Shown here: piece after piece, positions 51,998 through 59,488 of the stretch | Layout: every line of letters starts with the position of its first letter | Position numbering within the stretch: the stretch's first letter is position 1 | Source: Kiritimatiellia bacterium | GTDB lineage: Bacteria > Verrucomicrobiota > Kiritimatiellia > RFP12 > UBA1067 | Assembly: GCA_017405115.1 (NCBI GenBank) | Contig: JAFRBA010000244.1 | Location: forward strand, 1-64,000 | DNA: 64,000 nucleotides | Direction: 5' to 3' | Made by a program: the position numbers and the translations under genes | The notes under the pieces: model-generated | Databases searched by the model: none | Told to the model about the DNA's origin: nothing | The model's input: the letters and a program-made list of their open reading frames with translations, nothing else

Positions 51998-54136
51998 ATG
52001 AAAAAGACGTTGGTCGTGGTTGCGGGACTGGTGATCGGGGTCGGCGCGTTGGCGGCGACGAACGACCCGACGCGCGTCGCCGACGCGATGGCGGACGCGC
52101 TCAAGAGCCAGCTTGCCGACGCAAGGAGCCTCAGGCTGCATGCGCTCGTGGTTGGCGCGGGAGGCGAGGGCGTGGCGCTCGTCGGCCCGACGCCGGAAGC
52201 CGCCACTGCCGTCCGGCGCGGCACCGTCCTGCACGAGACAGTGGACGGAGTCCGCGTCGAAGTGCCGATAAGGGGCGTGAGCGAACTCGGCGTGGAGTTC
52301 GAGACGTCGAACGACGGCAAGCGGCTCTTTCTGCCGGGCTCCTTCACTCCGCTTGCCGCGCCGGCCGAAGAGCGGCCGGAATTCGTCCGCTACCTTGAGA
52401 GCGAGAAGGTGCCGATAGGGCGCCTCATGAGGCTTCTCGCGGACCAGACCGGAGTGAACATCTCGTCGTCGGACGCGACCGCCGGAAAGGCCGTCTCGAT
52501 CTTCCTCCGCAACGTCACGGCGGAGGCGGCGGTCGAGGAGATATGCCGCGCCTCTGGGCTCTGGTACCGGCGCGAGCCCGGCGGCAACGTGATACGCATC
52601 ACCACGATGCAGGAGTACGCCGAGAACCTCAGCACCTTCCGCGAGGAGACGACCGAGACGTTCACGCTCCTGTATCCGAACGTCGTGGAGGTCGCCGCGG
52701 CGATCTACGGGCTCTACCCCGACCGCACGCTGCTCTCCCTCGGCGAGGAGGAGTTCGACGAGGACGACGAGTACGACCTCTCGCGGCGCTTCCGCAGGTT
52801 CCGAGTCATCGAGGAGAACGGCAACTCCCAGTTCATGGAGATGCAGGCCCCGCGCTCGTCGTCGTCCGGCAGCCGCTCCGGCGCCGGCAACTTCTCCTTC
52901 AGCCGCGGCAACGCGCTGTCGCGGCTGAACCAGTGGGACCAGCTCTACGGCCGCCGGCGCGAGATGCTGTCGGCGGGCGTCGGCCTCTCGGCCTCGGAGG
53001 CGAAGACGATGGACCAGGCGCTCGTCGGCGGGAACACGAACCTATACGACTACGCGAGGAGCCAGTGTGCGATGGGCGCGGCGAACATATTCGTGTCGGT
53101 GTCGCGCAAGAACAACATGCTCGTCGTGAGGACGAGCGACGTCAGGGTGATGGACGAGATACGCAAGCTCGTCAAGCGGCTTGACGTGCCCACGCCGATG
53201 GTCCTCATGGAGGTCAAGGTGCTGGAGCTCGACATCACGGACGACTTCAACGCCACCTTCGAGTACTTCTTCAACGCCAACTCGAAGGCGGTCGGGCGCG
53301 GCGGCCTGGACGCGAACGGGAACAACCTGTTCGCCGACATCGCCCAGGCAACGTCCGCCGCCATGGACGGGTTCACGCCGACGTTCGCCTTCAGGACGCT
53401 CAGCAGCGAGCTCGTGACGAAGATCGAGCTCATGCAGAAGGACGGCAAGGTGAAGACCCTCGCGACGCCCACGCTGCTTACCGCGAACAACGAGGTCTCG
53501 AGGATATTCGACGGCAAGGAGTATCCGATCGTTACTGGCTGGACCGTCGGGCAGACTACGACGACGCAGGGCATCATCGACACCACGGAGCCGACGGTCG
53601 AGATAGAGCGCAAGGAAGTAGGCAACATGCTCCTCATAACGCCCAACATCAACTCGGACAGGACGGTGACGCTTCGCCTTCTGCAGGAGAATTCCACCAT
53701 CAGCCCCCAGAAGGTGTTCATTCCCGTCACTGGTGGCACCGGAGAGGACAAGGCGATAGAGTACGTGGTCTCCAGGTCGCTGACCGGCACGTTCGTCGCC
53801 AAGGACGGCATGGCGGTCATGGCGGGGGGGCTCATCAACGAGACGGAGTCGGAGCAGTACTACCGCACTCCGTTCCTGGGCTCCATTCCGCTGCTTGGAT
53901 GGCTTTTCCGCGGCACCGAGAAGGTGAAGCGCCGCACCGAGCTCATAGTGCTGATACGCCCGTATGTCATCATGACTCCGTTCGAAGGCGGCAAGGCCTC
54001 GGAGGAGCTGCTCAAGGCGCTCTCCGCGCATCCCGCGAGGGACGGGCGGGGCTCGCTGATGACGCACCGCGACTCCAAGACGGGCGACGTGAAGGACCAC
54101 GACGTGAAGGACGAGGGAGCAAACCTCGTCAGGTAG
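51998..54136 (+). CDS. Secretin GspD/PilQ-like outer-membrane channel
   Basis: 712 aa with a signal peptide (KKTLVVVAGLVIGVGALA). N-domains include one at about 125-205 (RYLESEKVPIGRLMRLLADQTGVNI) and a later one (NIFVSVSRKNNMLVVRTSDVRVMDEIRKLVKRLD). The secretin C-domain has VMAGGLINETES and PFLGSIPLLGWLFRG, ending ELIVLIRPYVI. An acidic insert (LGEEEFDEDDEYD) and a Ser/Gly-rich linker follow the first N-domains. A 34-bp gap separates it from gspF. Confidence 0.9.
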   Translation: MKKTLVVVAGLVIGVGALAATNDPTRVADAMADALKSQLADARSLRLHALVVGAGGEGVALVGPTPEAATAVRRGTVLHETVDGVRVEVPIRGVSELGVEFETSNDGKRLFLPGSFTPLAAPAEERPEFVRYLESEKVPIGRLMRLLADQTGVNISSSDATAGKAVSIFLRNVTAEAAVEEICRASGLWYRREPGGNVIRITTMQEYAENLSTFREETTETFTLLYPNVVEVAAAIYGLYPDRTLLSLGEEEFDEDDEYDLSRRFRRFRVIEENGNSQFMEMQAPRSSSSGSRSGAGNFSFSRGNALSRLNQWDQLYGRRREMLSAGVGLSASEAKTMDQALVGGNTNLYDYARSQCAMGAANIFVSVSRKNNMLVVRTSDVRVMDEIRKLVKRLDVPTPMVLMEVKVLELDITDDFNATFEYFFNANSKAVGRGGLDANGNNLFADIAQATSAAMDGFTPTFAFRTLSSELVTKIELMQKDGKVKTLATPTLLTANNEVSRIFDGKEYPIVTGWTVGQTTTTQGIIDTTEPTVEIERKEVGNMLLITPNINSDRTVTLRLLQENSTISPQKVFIPVTGGTGEDKAIEYVVSRSLTGTFVAKDGMAVMAGGLINETESEQYYRTPFLGSIPLLGWLFRGTEKVKRRTELIVLIRPYVIMTPFEGGKASEELLKALSAHPARDGRGSLMTHRDSKTGDVKDHDVKDEGANLVR

Positions 54137-54197
54137 CTGATAGAACCTTGGGGCGCTCGTCGGCGTTCAACAGAACAAAGAGAGGAAAGACAAAAAG

Positions 54198-55178
54198 ATG
54201 AAAAGGGCATTTACGCTCATAGAGCTTCTGATGGTCATCGCGATCATCGCCATCATTTCGACTCTTGCCGTGTCCAAGGTCGGCGGAGTGCGCGAGGCGG
54301 CGGCGCGGAAGGTCTCGCTTGCGAACCAGAAGGCCGTGGAGCGGGGGGTGGAGGCGTTCCTCGTCTCAGGCGGGTTCTTGAACAGGCTGGACAATCTTTT
54401 CTACGCCGACTGTTCCGCCGACGCGGAGCAGGGAGCGAACGCCACCGTTGGCAGCAGGATAGTCTTCGACGCGCAGACAATCGGCGACGAGACCCTTTAC
54501 TTCGGCCCGTCGAACATCGGGAGCCTCGACGCCGCGGCTGTGTCGGAGCAGAACAGCGGGCTTCACCCCGACTTGATGAAGCTCCTCTGCATGTACAGGC
54601 TGAACGAGGCCGAGGCGGCAGCCCTGCGCGAGCGGCTCGGCCTCAAGTACGTAGTGCGGCACTACGAGAAGGCGGAGGGGTATCCGTCCTACAACGGCTA
54701 CGCGCATGGCGACGACGGGTCTGTGCCGGGGGCGTCAGACGGGCTTGATCCGAATCTCGCGGCGTGCATAACCAAGTCGGTTACTAACGGGCTTGTGGTT
54801 GCGGCGATAAACCCTGCGTCGCACCTTGGCCGCACGATCTACCAGGCGTTCGGCGAGGAGTACCTCTCGACCAAGCAGTGGAACGAGACGTATGCGGAGT
54901 CAGAGGTGCGGGCCGAGGTGAACCTGAAGGGCGGCCTCCTGCTGGCGTTCGGGCTCAACGACCTGGCCTCCATAGTCGGGAACCCGAACGCAGGGCTCGA
55001 GTCGGTGCCATATGCGACTTACGTGCAGAAGAAGTACTATTCCCGCTACATCCTGCTGTTCCGCCTGAAGACCGCGGGCTCCGGTTCCGTCGCGTCCATC
55101 ACGCCCGAGTTCGTGGGCGCCCTCGACTGCTGCGGCAACACGATACGCGCGGCGCAGCACATAATCAAGAGCCTCTGA
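54198..55178 (+). CDS. Third pseudopilin
   Basis: 326 aa with the signal KRAFTLIELLMVIAIIAIISTLAVSKVGG (class III, Glu at +5). The globular part (EGYPSYNGYAHGDDGS...) has no recognised similarity. It is separated from the secretin by 61 bp with the ribosome-binding site AGAGGAAAG. Last gene of the filament operon; queC follows after 29 bp. Confidence 0.85.
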   Translation: MKRAFTLIELLMVIAIIAIISTLAVSKVGGVREAAARKVSLANQKAVERGVEAFLVSGGFLNRLDNLFYADCSADAEQGANATVGSRIVFDAQTIGDETLYFGPSNIGSLDAAAVSEQNSGLHPDLMKLLCMYRLNEAEAAALRERLGLKYVVRHYEKAEGYPSYNGYAHGDDGSVPGASDGLDPNLAACITKSVTNGLVVAAINPASHLGRTIYQAFGEEYLSTKQWNETYAESEVRAEVNLKGGLLLAFGLNDLASIVGNPNAGLESVPYATYVQKKYYSRYILLFRLKTAGSGSVASITPEFVGALDCCGNTIRAAQHIIKSL

Positions 55179-55207
55179 GCCCGGCGGCCCGTGGCGAAAG
55201 GACCGTC

Positions 55208-55921
55208 ATGAAGGTGGAATCTCCAGGCGTGAAGGCGGTGGTGGTGCTTTCCGGCGGACAGGACTCCGCCACGTGCCTTGCCTTGGCCGTGCGCAAATAC
55301 GGTGCGGAGCGGGTTGCGGCGATTACCTTCCGATACGGGCAGCGTCATGCGCTTGAAACGCGCTACGCGAGGCGCCTTGCCAGGCGCTTCGGCGTGGCCT
55401 TCCACAAGGTCGTGTCGCTCGGCTTCTACGGCCAGCTCACGTCCAGCGCCCTGATGTCCAAGACGGAGAGGATAAGGAAAACGGGCGGCGCGAGCTGCCC
55501 GAACACGGTCGTGGAGGGCCGCAACGCGTTTTTCCTGCTCGCGGCGGGAGTCTGGGCGAAGTCGCTTGGCGCGACGGACGTCTACACCGGAGTGTCGGAG
55601 GCCGACTTCTCCGGCTACCCAGACTGCCGCGCGGCTTTCATCAGGTCTCAGCAAAGGACGATGCGCCTTGCGCTTGAATGGCCGATCAGGATAGTGACGC
55701 CGTTCATCCACATGACCAAGGCCGAAGAGTGGGCCCTGGCCGACAGGCTGGGCATCCTCGACGTAATCGAGAACGAGACGCTCACATGCTACAACGGCGT
55801 GCCGGGGAAGGGCTGCGGGGAATGCCCTGCCTGCAGGCTGAGGAACCGCGGGCGCGAGGAGTTCCTGAGGCGCGTCAGAGCGGAAGCGGCGCCCTCCGCG
55901 GGCGGATCCCGGGGAGCGTGA
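55208..55921 (+). CDS. queC: 7-cyano-7-deazaguanine synthase
   Basis: 237 aa from ATG 55208 (GAAAGGA upstream). QueC converts 7-carboxy-7-deazaguanine to preQ0 in queuosine synthesis. The PP-loop SGGQDSAT is at 15-22, and the zinc-binding GCGECPACRLR lies near 201-212, with VEGRNAFFL and DFSGYPDCR in between. No other que gene is in the window. The last 47 nt overlap, tail to tail, with the minus-strand gene 55875-56339. Confidence 0.9.
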   Translation: MKVESPGVKAVVVLSGGQDSATCLALAVRKYGAERVAAITFRYGQRHALETRYARRLARRFGVAFHKVVSLGFYGQLTSSALMSKTERIRKTGGASCPNTVVEGRNAFFLLAAGVWAKSLGATDVYTGVSEADFSGYPDCRAAFIRSQQRTMRLALEWPIRIVTPFIHMTKAEEWALADRLGILDVIENETLTCYNGVPGKGCGECPACRLRNRGREEFLRRVRAEAAPSAGGSRGA

Positions 55922-56339
55922 AGTTGTTCTCGCGCTTCAGCCGGTCGATTAGCGAAGAGACGGACTTCGTCCATCGCCTTGCGTTCAACGGGTTGTACCT
56001 TCGCCCGAATGCCGCGATGTTGCCGGAGAAGTGCAGCTTGATCGTGCCGGCGGCCCAGGAGCCCTGCACGTAGAACGACTTTACGCCGTCGCGGTAGCGA
56101 TGGGCCCTGTGGCCGGAGTTCATCGGGCCGCCTACGCCGAACTCGAGCCCGGGCCGGCCGTTTTCGTGGCGGCGGATCGCTGCGAGGAGCCAGGTCTGCT
56201 CGTCTGTCAGGTCGTAGTTGACTGCGATCTGCCGGATCATTCGCCATTCCGCCGCCGGGATGAGCGGTGCGGCATGGGCGGGTGATGGTGCGCAGGACGC
56301 GACAATTGCCAGTATGGTTGCAGCGGAAAAGATCTTCAT
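55875..56339 (-). CDS. Small secreted protein, lysozyme-like fold suspected
   Basis: 154 aa, minus strand. A signal peptide ends near AHAAPLIP. The sequence QTWLLAAIRRHENGRPGLEFGVGGP, then WAAGTIKLHF and GRRYNPLNARRWTKSVSSLI, resembles glucosaminidase or transglycosylase-type domains, with a possible catalytic Glu in RRHENG. The assignment is tentative. The promoter at 56405-56433 supports a real gene. Its 3' end is antisense to the end of queC. Confidence 0.65.
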   Translation of the reverse strand: MKIFSAATILAIVASCAPSPAHAAPLIPAAEWRMIRQIAVNYDLTDEQTWLLAAIRRHENGRPGLEFGVGGPMNSGHRAHRYRDGVKSFYVQGSWAAGTIKLHFSGNIAAFGRRYNPLNARRWTKSVSSLIDRLKRENNFTLPGIRPRRAPLPL

Positions 56340-56404
56340 AGGGTGCGAATCGGCTGCTTCCGGTGTTTTGAATGGATTGTCTGCTCCTTGGATTGGCGGC
56401 GGAT

Positions 56405-56433
56405 AGTGTACAAAAAAGTCTCCGGCTAGTCAA
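56405..56433 (-). promoter_or_regulatory. Sigma-70-like promoter of the small secreted protein gene
   Basis: On the minus strand TTGACT (56433-56428) and TACACT (56410-56405) are 17 bp apart. This is the best-formed -35/-10 pair on the minus strand of the window, and it is divergent from the lepA promoter. Confidence 0.6.
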
Positions 56434-56480
56434 TGGGTCCGTGGCGCAAGGGGGTGCTGAAGGCGGCGTTGGCGCGTTTA

Positions 56481-56489
56481 TGGTATAAT
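56481..56489 (+). promoter_or_regulatory. TGGTATAAT promoter for leaderless lepA
   Basis: TGGTATAATATGCGG is followed by the lepA ATG at 56498, 8 nt after the -10, so the message probably starts at or next to the start codon. The same TGGTATAATATGCG string precedes lysA and fic. Confidence 0.75.
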
Positions 56490-56497
56490 ATGCGGAA

Positions 56498-58309
56498 ATG
56501 AAGCTTGAGAACATACGCAACTTCTGCATCATAGCGCATGTCGACCACGGAAAGACGACGCTCTCCGACCGCATCCTGGAGCTGACACACGCCATATCCG
56601 CGCGCGAGCTCAAGGAGCAGACCCTCGACGCGATGGACCTTGAGCGCGAGCGCGGCATAACGATAAAGTCTCATCCGGTGTCCATGCGCTACACGGCCAG
56701 GGACGGCAAGACCTATCTTTTCAACCTGCTGGACACCCCGGGCCACGTCGACTTCGCCTACGAGGTGTCGCGCTCGATGGGCGCGTGCGAGGGCGCGCTG
56801 CTCGTCGTGGACGCGGCCCAGGGCGTGGAGGCCCAGACCGTGGCCAACACCTACTTCGCGCAGGACGCCCGGCTGGAGATCGTGCCGGTCCTGAACAAGG
56901 TCGACTTGCCCGGCGCGGACGTCAAGGAGGTCTCGCGCGAGATTGAGGACATCCTGGCGATACCGATGGACGACCCTCTGCTCGTCTCGGCCAAGACGGG
57001 CGAAGGATGCCCGGACGTCCTCGAGGCGATCGTCCGGCGCATACCGCCGCCGGAGACGCAGGGCGTCGACGCGCCGCTCCGGGCGCTGGTATTCGACTCC
57101 GTGTTCGACGAGTTCCGCGGCGTGATAACGTACGTGCGGGTCGTCGACGGGTCGCTCGTGGCGGGGCAGAGCGTCCGCTTCATGGCGAGCGGCGTTGCGA
57201 CCACGGTCCACGAAGTAGGCGTGTTCTCTCCGACGAAGAAGCCCGTTGACCGCCTTTCCGCCGGGGAGGTAGGGTACATCGTCGGCACGGTGAAGGACCC
57301 GAGCGAGATCAAGATCGGCGACACCGTCACGACCGCGAAGCTGGGGGCGGACGAACCTCTGCCCGGCTTTCAGGACATACGGCCCACGGTCTTCTGCGGA
57401 ATCTACCCGATGTCCACGGACGAGTTCCAGAAGGTGGAGGCGGGGCTCGAGAAGCTGCACCTGAACGACTCCGCGTTCACGTTCCACCACGAGTCGTCGC
57501 TTGCGCTCGGGTTCGGCTTCCGCTGCGGGTTCCTCGGGCTTCTCCACATGGAGATCGTGCAGGAGCGCCTGCGCCGCGAATTCGGGCTCGACATCATCTC
57601 CACCTCCCCGGGCGTCGTCTACAAGCTCCGCCTGAAGAGCGGCGAGGAGCGCGATCTCGACAACCCGCTCCAGATGCCCGACCCGTCGGCGCTGGAGACC
57701 GTCTCCGAGCCGATCCTCAAGGCCCGCATCATCACGCCGAGCGCGTCGATAGGGGACGTCATGCGCATCGTCCTCGACCGCCGCGGGCAGGTCGAGGGCA
57801 CGGAGACCATAGACGCCAAGCGCGTGATGCTTACGTGCCGCCTGCCGCTCAACGAGATACTCATCGACTTCCACGACACGCTCAAGAGCGTGAGCCACGG
57901 CTATGCCTCCATGGACTACGAGCCGGACGGCTACCAGGTCTCCGACATCGTGAAGATGGACATCCTCCTGAACGGCGAGACGGTGGACGCGTTCGCGACG
58001 CTCGTGCACCGCGACAAGGCGCGCGCGCGCGGCATGCAGATGTGCAAGGCGCTTTCGGAGACGATCCCTCCGCACCAGTTCAAGATACCGGTGCAGGCTG
58101 CGATAGGGCGCGAGATCATCGCGAGGGAGGACATCCGCCCGTTCAGGAAGGACGTTCTCGCGAAGCTCTACGGCGGCGATGTCACGCGCAAGATGAAGGT
58201 GCTGGAGAAGCAGAAGCGCGGCACGGCCCGCATGAAGGAGTTCGGCCACGTCAACGTGCCGCAGTCCGCGTTCATAGCCGTGCTGAAGGGCACCATAAAG
58301 GAGAAGTAG
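56498..58309 (+). CDS. lepA: Elongation factor 4 (LepA)
   Basis: 603 aa translational GTPase that back-translocates or remodels ribosomes. G1 AHVDHGKTT is at 13-21, G2 RERGIT near 54, DTPGH near 77-81 and NKVD near 131. The LepA-specific C-terminal domain (KQKRGTARMKEFGHVNVPQSAFIAVLK) is complete. Length is normal for the family (about 600). It is transcribed from its own promoter with almost no leader. Confidence 0.95.
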   Translation: MKLENIRNFCIIAHVDHGKTTLSDRILELTHAISARELKEQTLDAMDLERERGITIKSHPVSMRYTARDGKTYLFNLLDTPGHVDFAYEVSRSMGACEGALLVVDAAQGVEAQTVANTYFAQDARLEIVPVLNKVDLPGADVKEVSREIEDILAIPMDDPLLVSAKTGEGCPDVLEAIVRRIPPPETQGVDAPLRALVFDSVFDEFRGVITYVRVVDGSLVAGQSVRFMASGVATTVHEVGVFSPTKKPVDRLSAGEVGYIVGTVKDPSEIKIGDTVTTAKLGADEPLPGFQDIRPTVFCGIYPMSTDEFQKVEAGLEKLHLNDSAFTFHHESSLALGFGFRCGFLGLLHMEIVQERLRREFGLDIISTSPGVVYKLRLKSGEERDLDNPLQMPDPSALETVSEPILKARIITPSASIGDVMRIVLDRRGQVEGTETIDAKRVMLTCRLPLNEILIDFHDTLKSVSHGYASMDYEPDGYQVSDIVKMDILLNGETVDAFATLVHRDKARARGMQMCKALSETIPPHQFKIPVQAAIGREIIAREDIRPFRKDVLAKLYGGDVTRKMKVLEKQKRGTARMKEFGHVNVPQSAFIAVLKGTIKEK

Positions 58310-58346
58310 ATGGTTTCCAGGCAGCGCACAACTGCAGCCGAAATTG

Positions 58347-58355
58347 TGGTATAAT
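58347..58355 (+). promoter_or_regulatory. TGGTATAAT promoter of the tadC module
   Basis: TGGTATAAT ends at 58355, 4 nt before an ATG at 58360 that opens a 9-codon leader ORF. No -35 is apparent. Confidence 0.75.
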
Positions 58356-58359
58356 TACC

Positions 58360-58389
58360 ATGTCGACAGGGCAGGGAAAAGAAAGATGA
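58360..58389 (+). CDS. 9-codon leader ORF coupled to tadC
   Basis: MSTGQGKER is encoded from ATG 58360, 4 nt from the -10. Its TGA (58387-58389) overlaps the ATG of the TadC-like gene at 58386 (ATGA). The purine-rich 3' end (CAGGGAAAAGAAAG) supplies the ribosome-binding region for tadC. Same arrangement as at the AAA ATPase gene and lysA. Confidence 0.4.
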   Translation: MSTGQGKER

Positions 58390-59201
58390 GCTTTGCAATG
58401 GGATCGGCCTTCAGCATTGCCGCGACCGCGTTCTGGGCGCTGTGCGCCGTCGGAATCGCGTGGTATCTCGCCGACGTCGCGAAGGACGTGACATACGTGA
58501 CGCTGGCGGACGGACGGCGCCAGGAGCGCTCCATCCCCGTGCTGATCAAGGCGCTCCTTCCGCTTGCGCCGAACTTCTCGTCCATCGTGCGCCGCCCGGC
58601 GTTCGCCGGCATCGTGGCGAGGGCGGACGCGCTGCTCGTGCAGGGCGGCTTCGAGGGGCTGATCTCCGGCGAGGAGTTCGCCGCGCTCAAGATCATGATG
58701 CTCTGGATCGTCCCGGACATCTGGCTCAGGCGCGCGGTGGCGAGGCGCCACCTCTCCATCCAGCGGTCGCTTCCGTTCGTCCTCGACCTGCTCACGCTCT
58801 CCGTGGAGGCCGGCATGGACTTCATAAGCGCCTTGCAGAGGAACTGCCGGGCGCAGCGCCCGTCCCCGCTCGACGAGGAGCTTCTGCGCATGACGAAGGA
58901 GATACAGGTCGGGGCGTCGCGCAAGGACGCTCTGAAGCGCATGGCCGACAGGGTGCGCCAGCCAGACCTCCGCTCCGCCGCGTATGCGCTCATACAGGCG
59001 GACGAGCTGGGCGTGTCCATCGGCGCCATGCTGCGCATACAGTCGGAGCAGCTGCGCTCGCGCCGGTTCGACAGGGCTGAGAGGCTGGCGGCACAGGCAC
59101 CGGTGAAGATGCTCGGCCCGCTGATGCTCTGCATTTTCCCTGCTGTCTTCATAATCCTGCTGGGCCCCGTCCTGGCCCAGGCAATGAAAGGTCTGTTCTG
59201 A
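58386..59201 (+). CDS. TadC-like type II/IV secretion platform protein
   Basis: 271 aa with membrane helices at the N-terminus (residues about 8-27) and C-terminus (about 240-262). The T2SSF domain reads LPFVLDLLTLSVEAGMDFISALQ and later LIQADELGVSIGAMLRIQSEQLRSRR, which is the TadC pattern. It probably belongs to a Tad-like pilus whose other parts lie outside the window. ATG 58386 is chosen because it overlaps the leader ORF; an upstream in-frame start (58344) would lie within the promoter. Confidence 0.8.
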   Translation: MSFAMGSAFSIAATAFWALCAVGIAWYLADVAKDVTYVTLADGRRQERSIPVLIKALLPLAPNFSSIVRRPAFAGIVARADALLVQGGFEGLISGEEFAALKIMMLWIVPDIWLRRAVARRHLSIQRSLPFVLDLLTLSVEAGMDFISALQRNCRAQRPSPLDEELLRMTKEIQVGASRKDALKRMADRVRQPDLRSAAYALIQADELGVSIGAMLRIQSEQLRSRRFDRAERLAAQAPVKMLGPLMLCIFPAVFIILLGPVLAQAMKGLF

Positions 59202-59464
59202 TGTCCAAGCTAGAGCTCCAGATTGCTAACGGCGAGTTCGCGGGCCAGCGGTACGCAGTCGGGCCCGGGGGGCTTCGGCTCGGGCGCTCGTCGTCGAACG
59301 ACATACACATAAACGACGAGGAGCTCTCCCGCAACCACTGCTTCTTCGAGGCCGAGGGCGAGACCGGGCTGCGCGTCACGGACCTCGCCAGCGCGAACGG
59401 AACCGTCCTGAACGGGCGAGTGATCGGCGGAGACCCCGAGGCCCTCCATGCCGGAGACCGCTGA
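59201..59464 (+). CDS. FHA-domain protein, N-terminal part ended by an in-frame TGA
   Basis: 87 codons from ATG 59201 (TGATG overlap with tadC). The FHA domain is recognisable: LRLGRSSSNDIHINDEELSRNHC, then DLASANGTVLNG and LHAGDR. The TGA at 59462-59464 falls within the last strand of the domain. The next codons in the same frame (EVGRTVISVVGDE) are exactly what an FHA domain should have there. The gene therefore reads as 427 codons interrupted by one stop. FHA domains bind phosphothreonine. Confidence 0.7.
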   Translation: MSKLELQIANGEFAGQRYAVGPGGLRLGRSSSNDIHINDEELSRNHCFFEAEGETGLRVTDLASANGTVLNGRVIGGDPEALHAGDR

Positions 59465-59488
59465 GAGGTCGGCAGGACGGTCATATCC

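Noticed and set aside
59462..59464. TGA recoding as selenocysteine or Trp
   Set aside because: TGA is the normal stop of many overlapping genes here. No convincing SECIS-like hairpin follows the FHA TGA, and an FHA strand has no known need for selenocysteine. Only two in-frame cases exist, one in an already broken gene.
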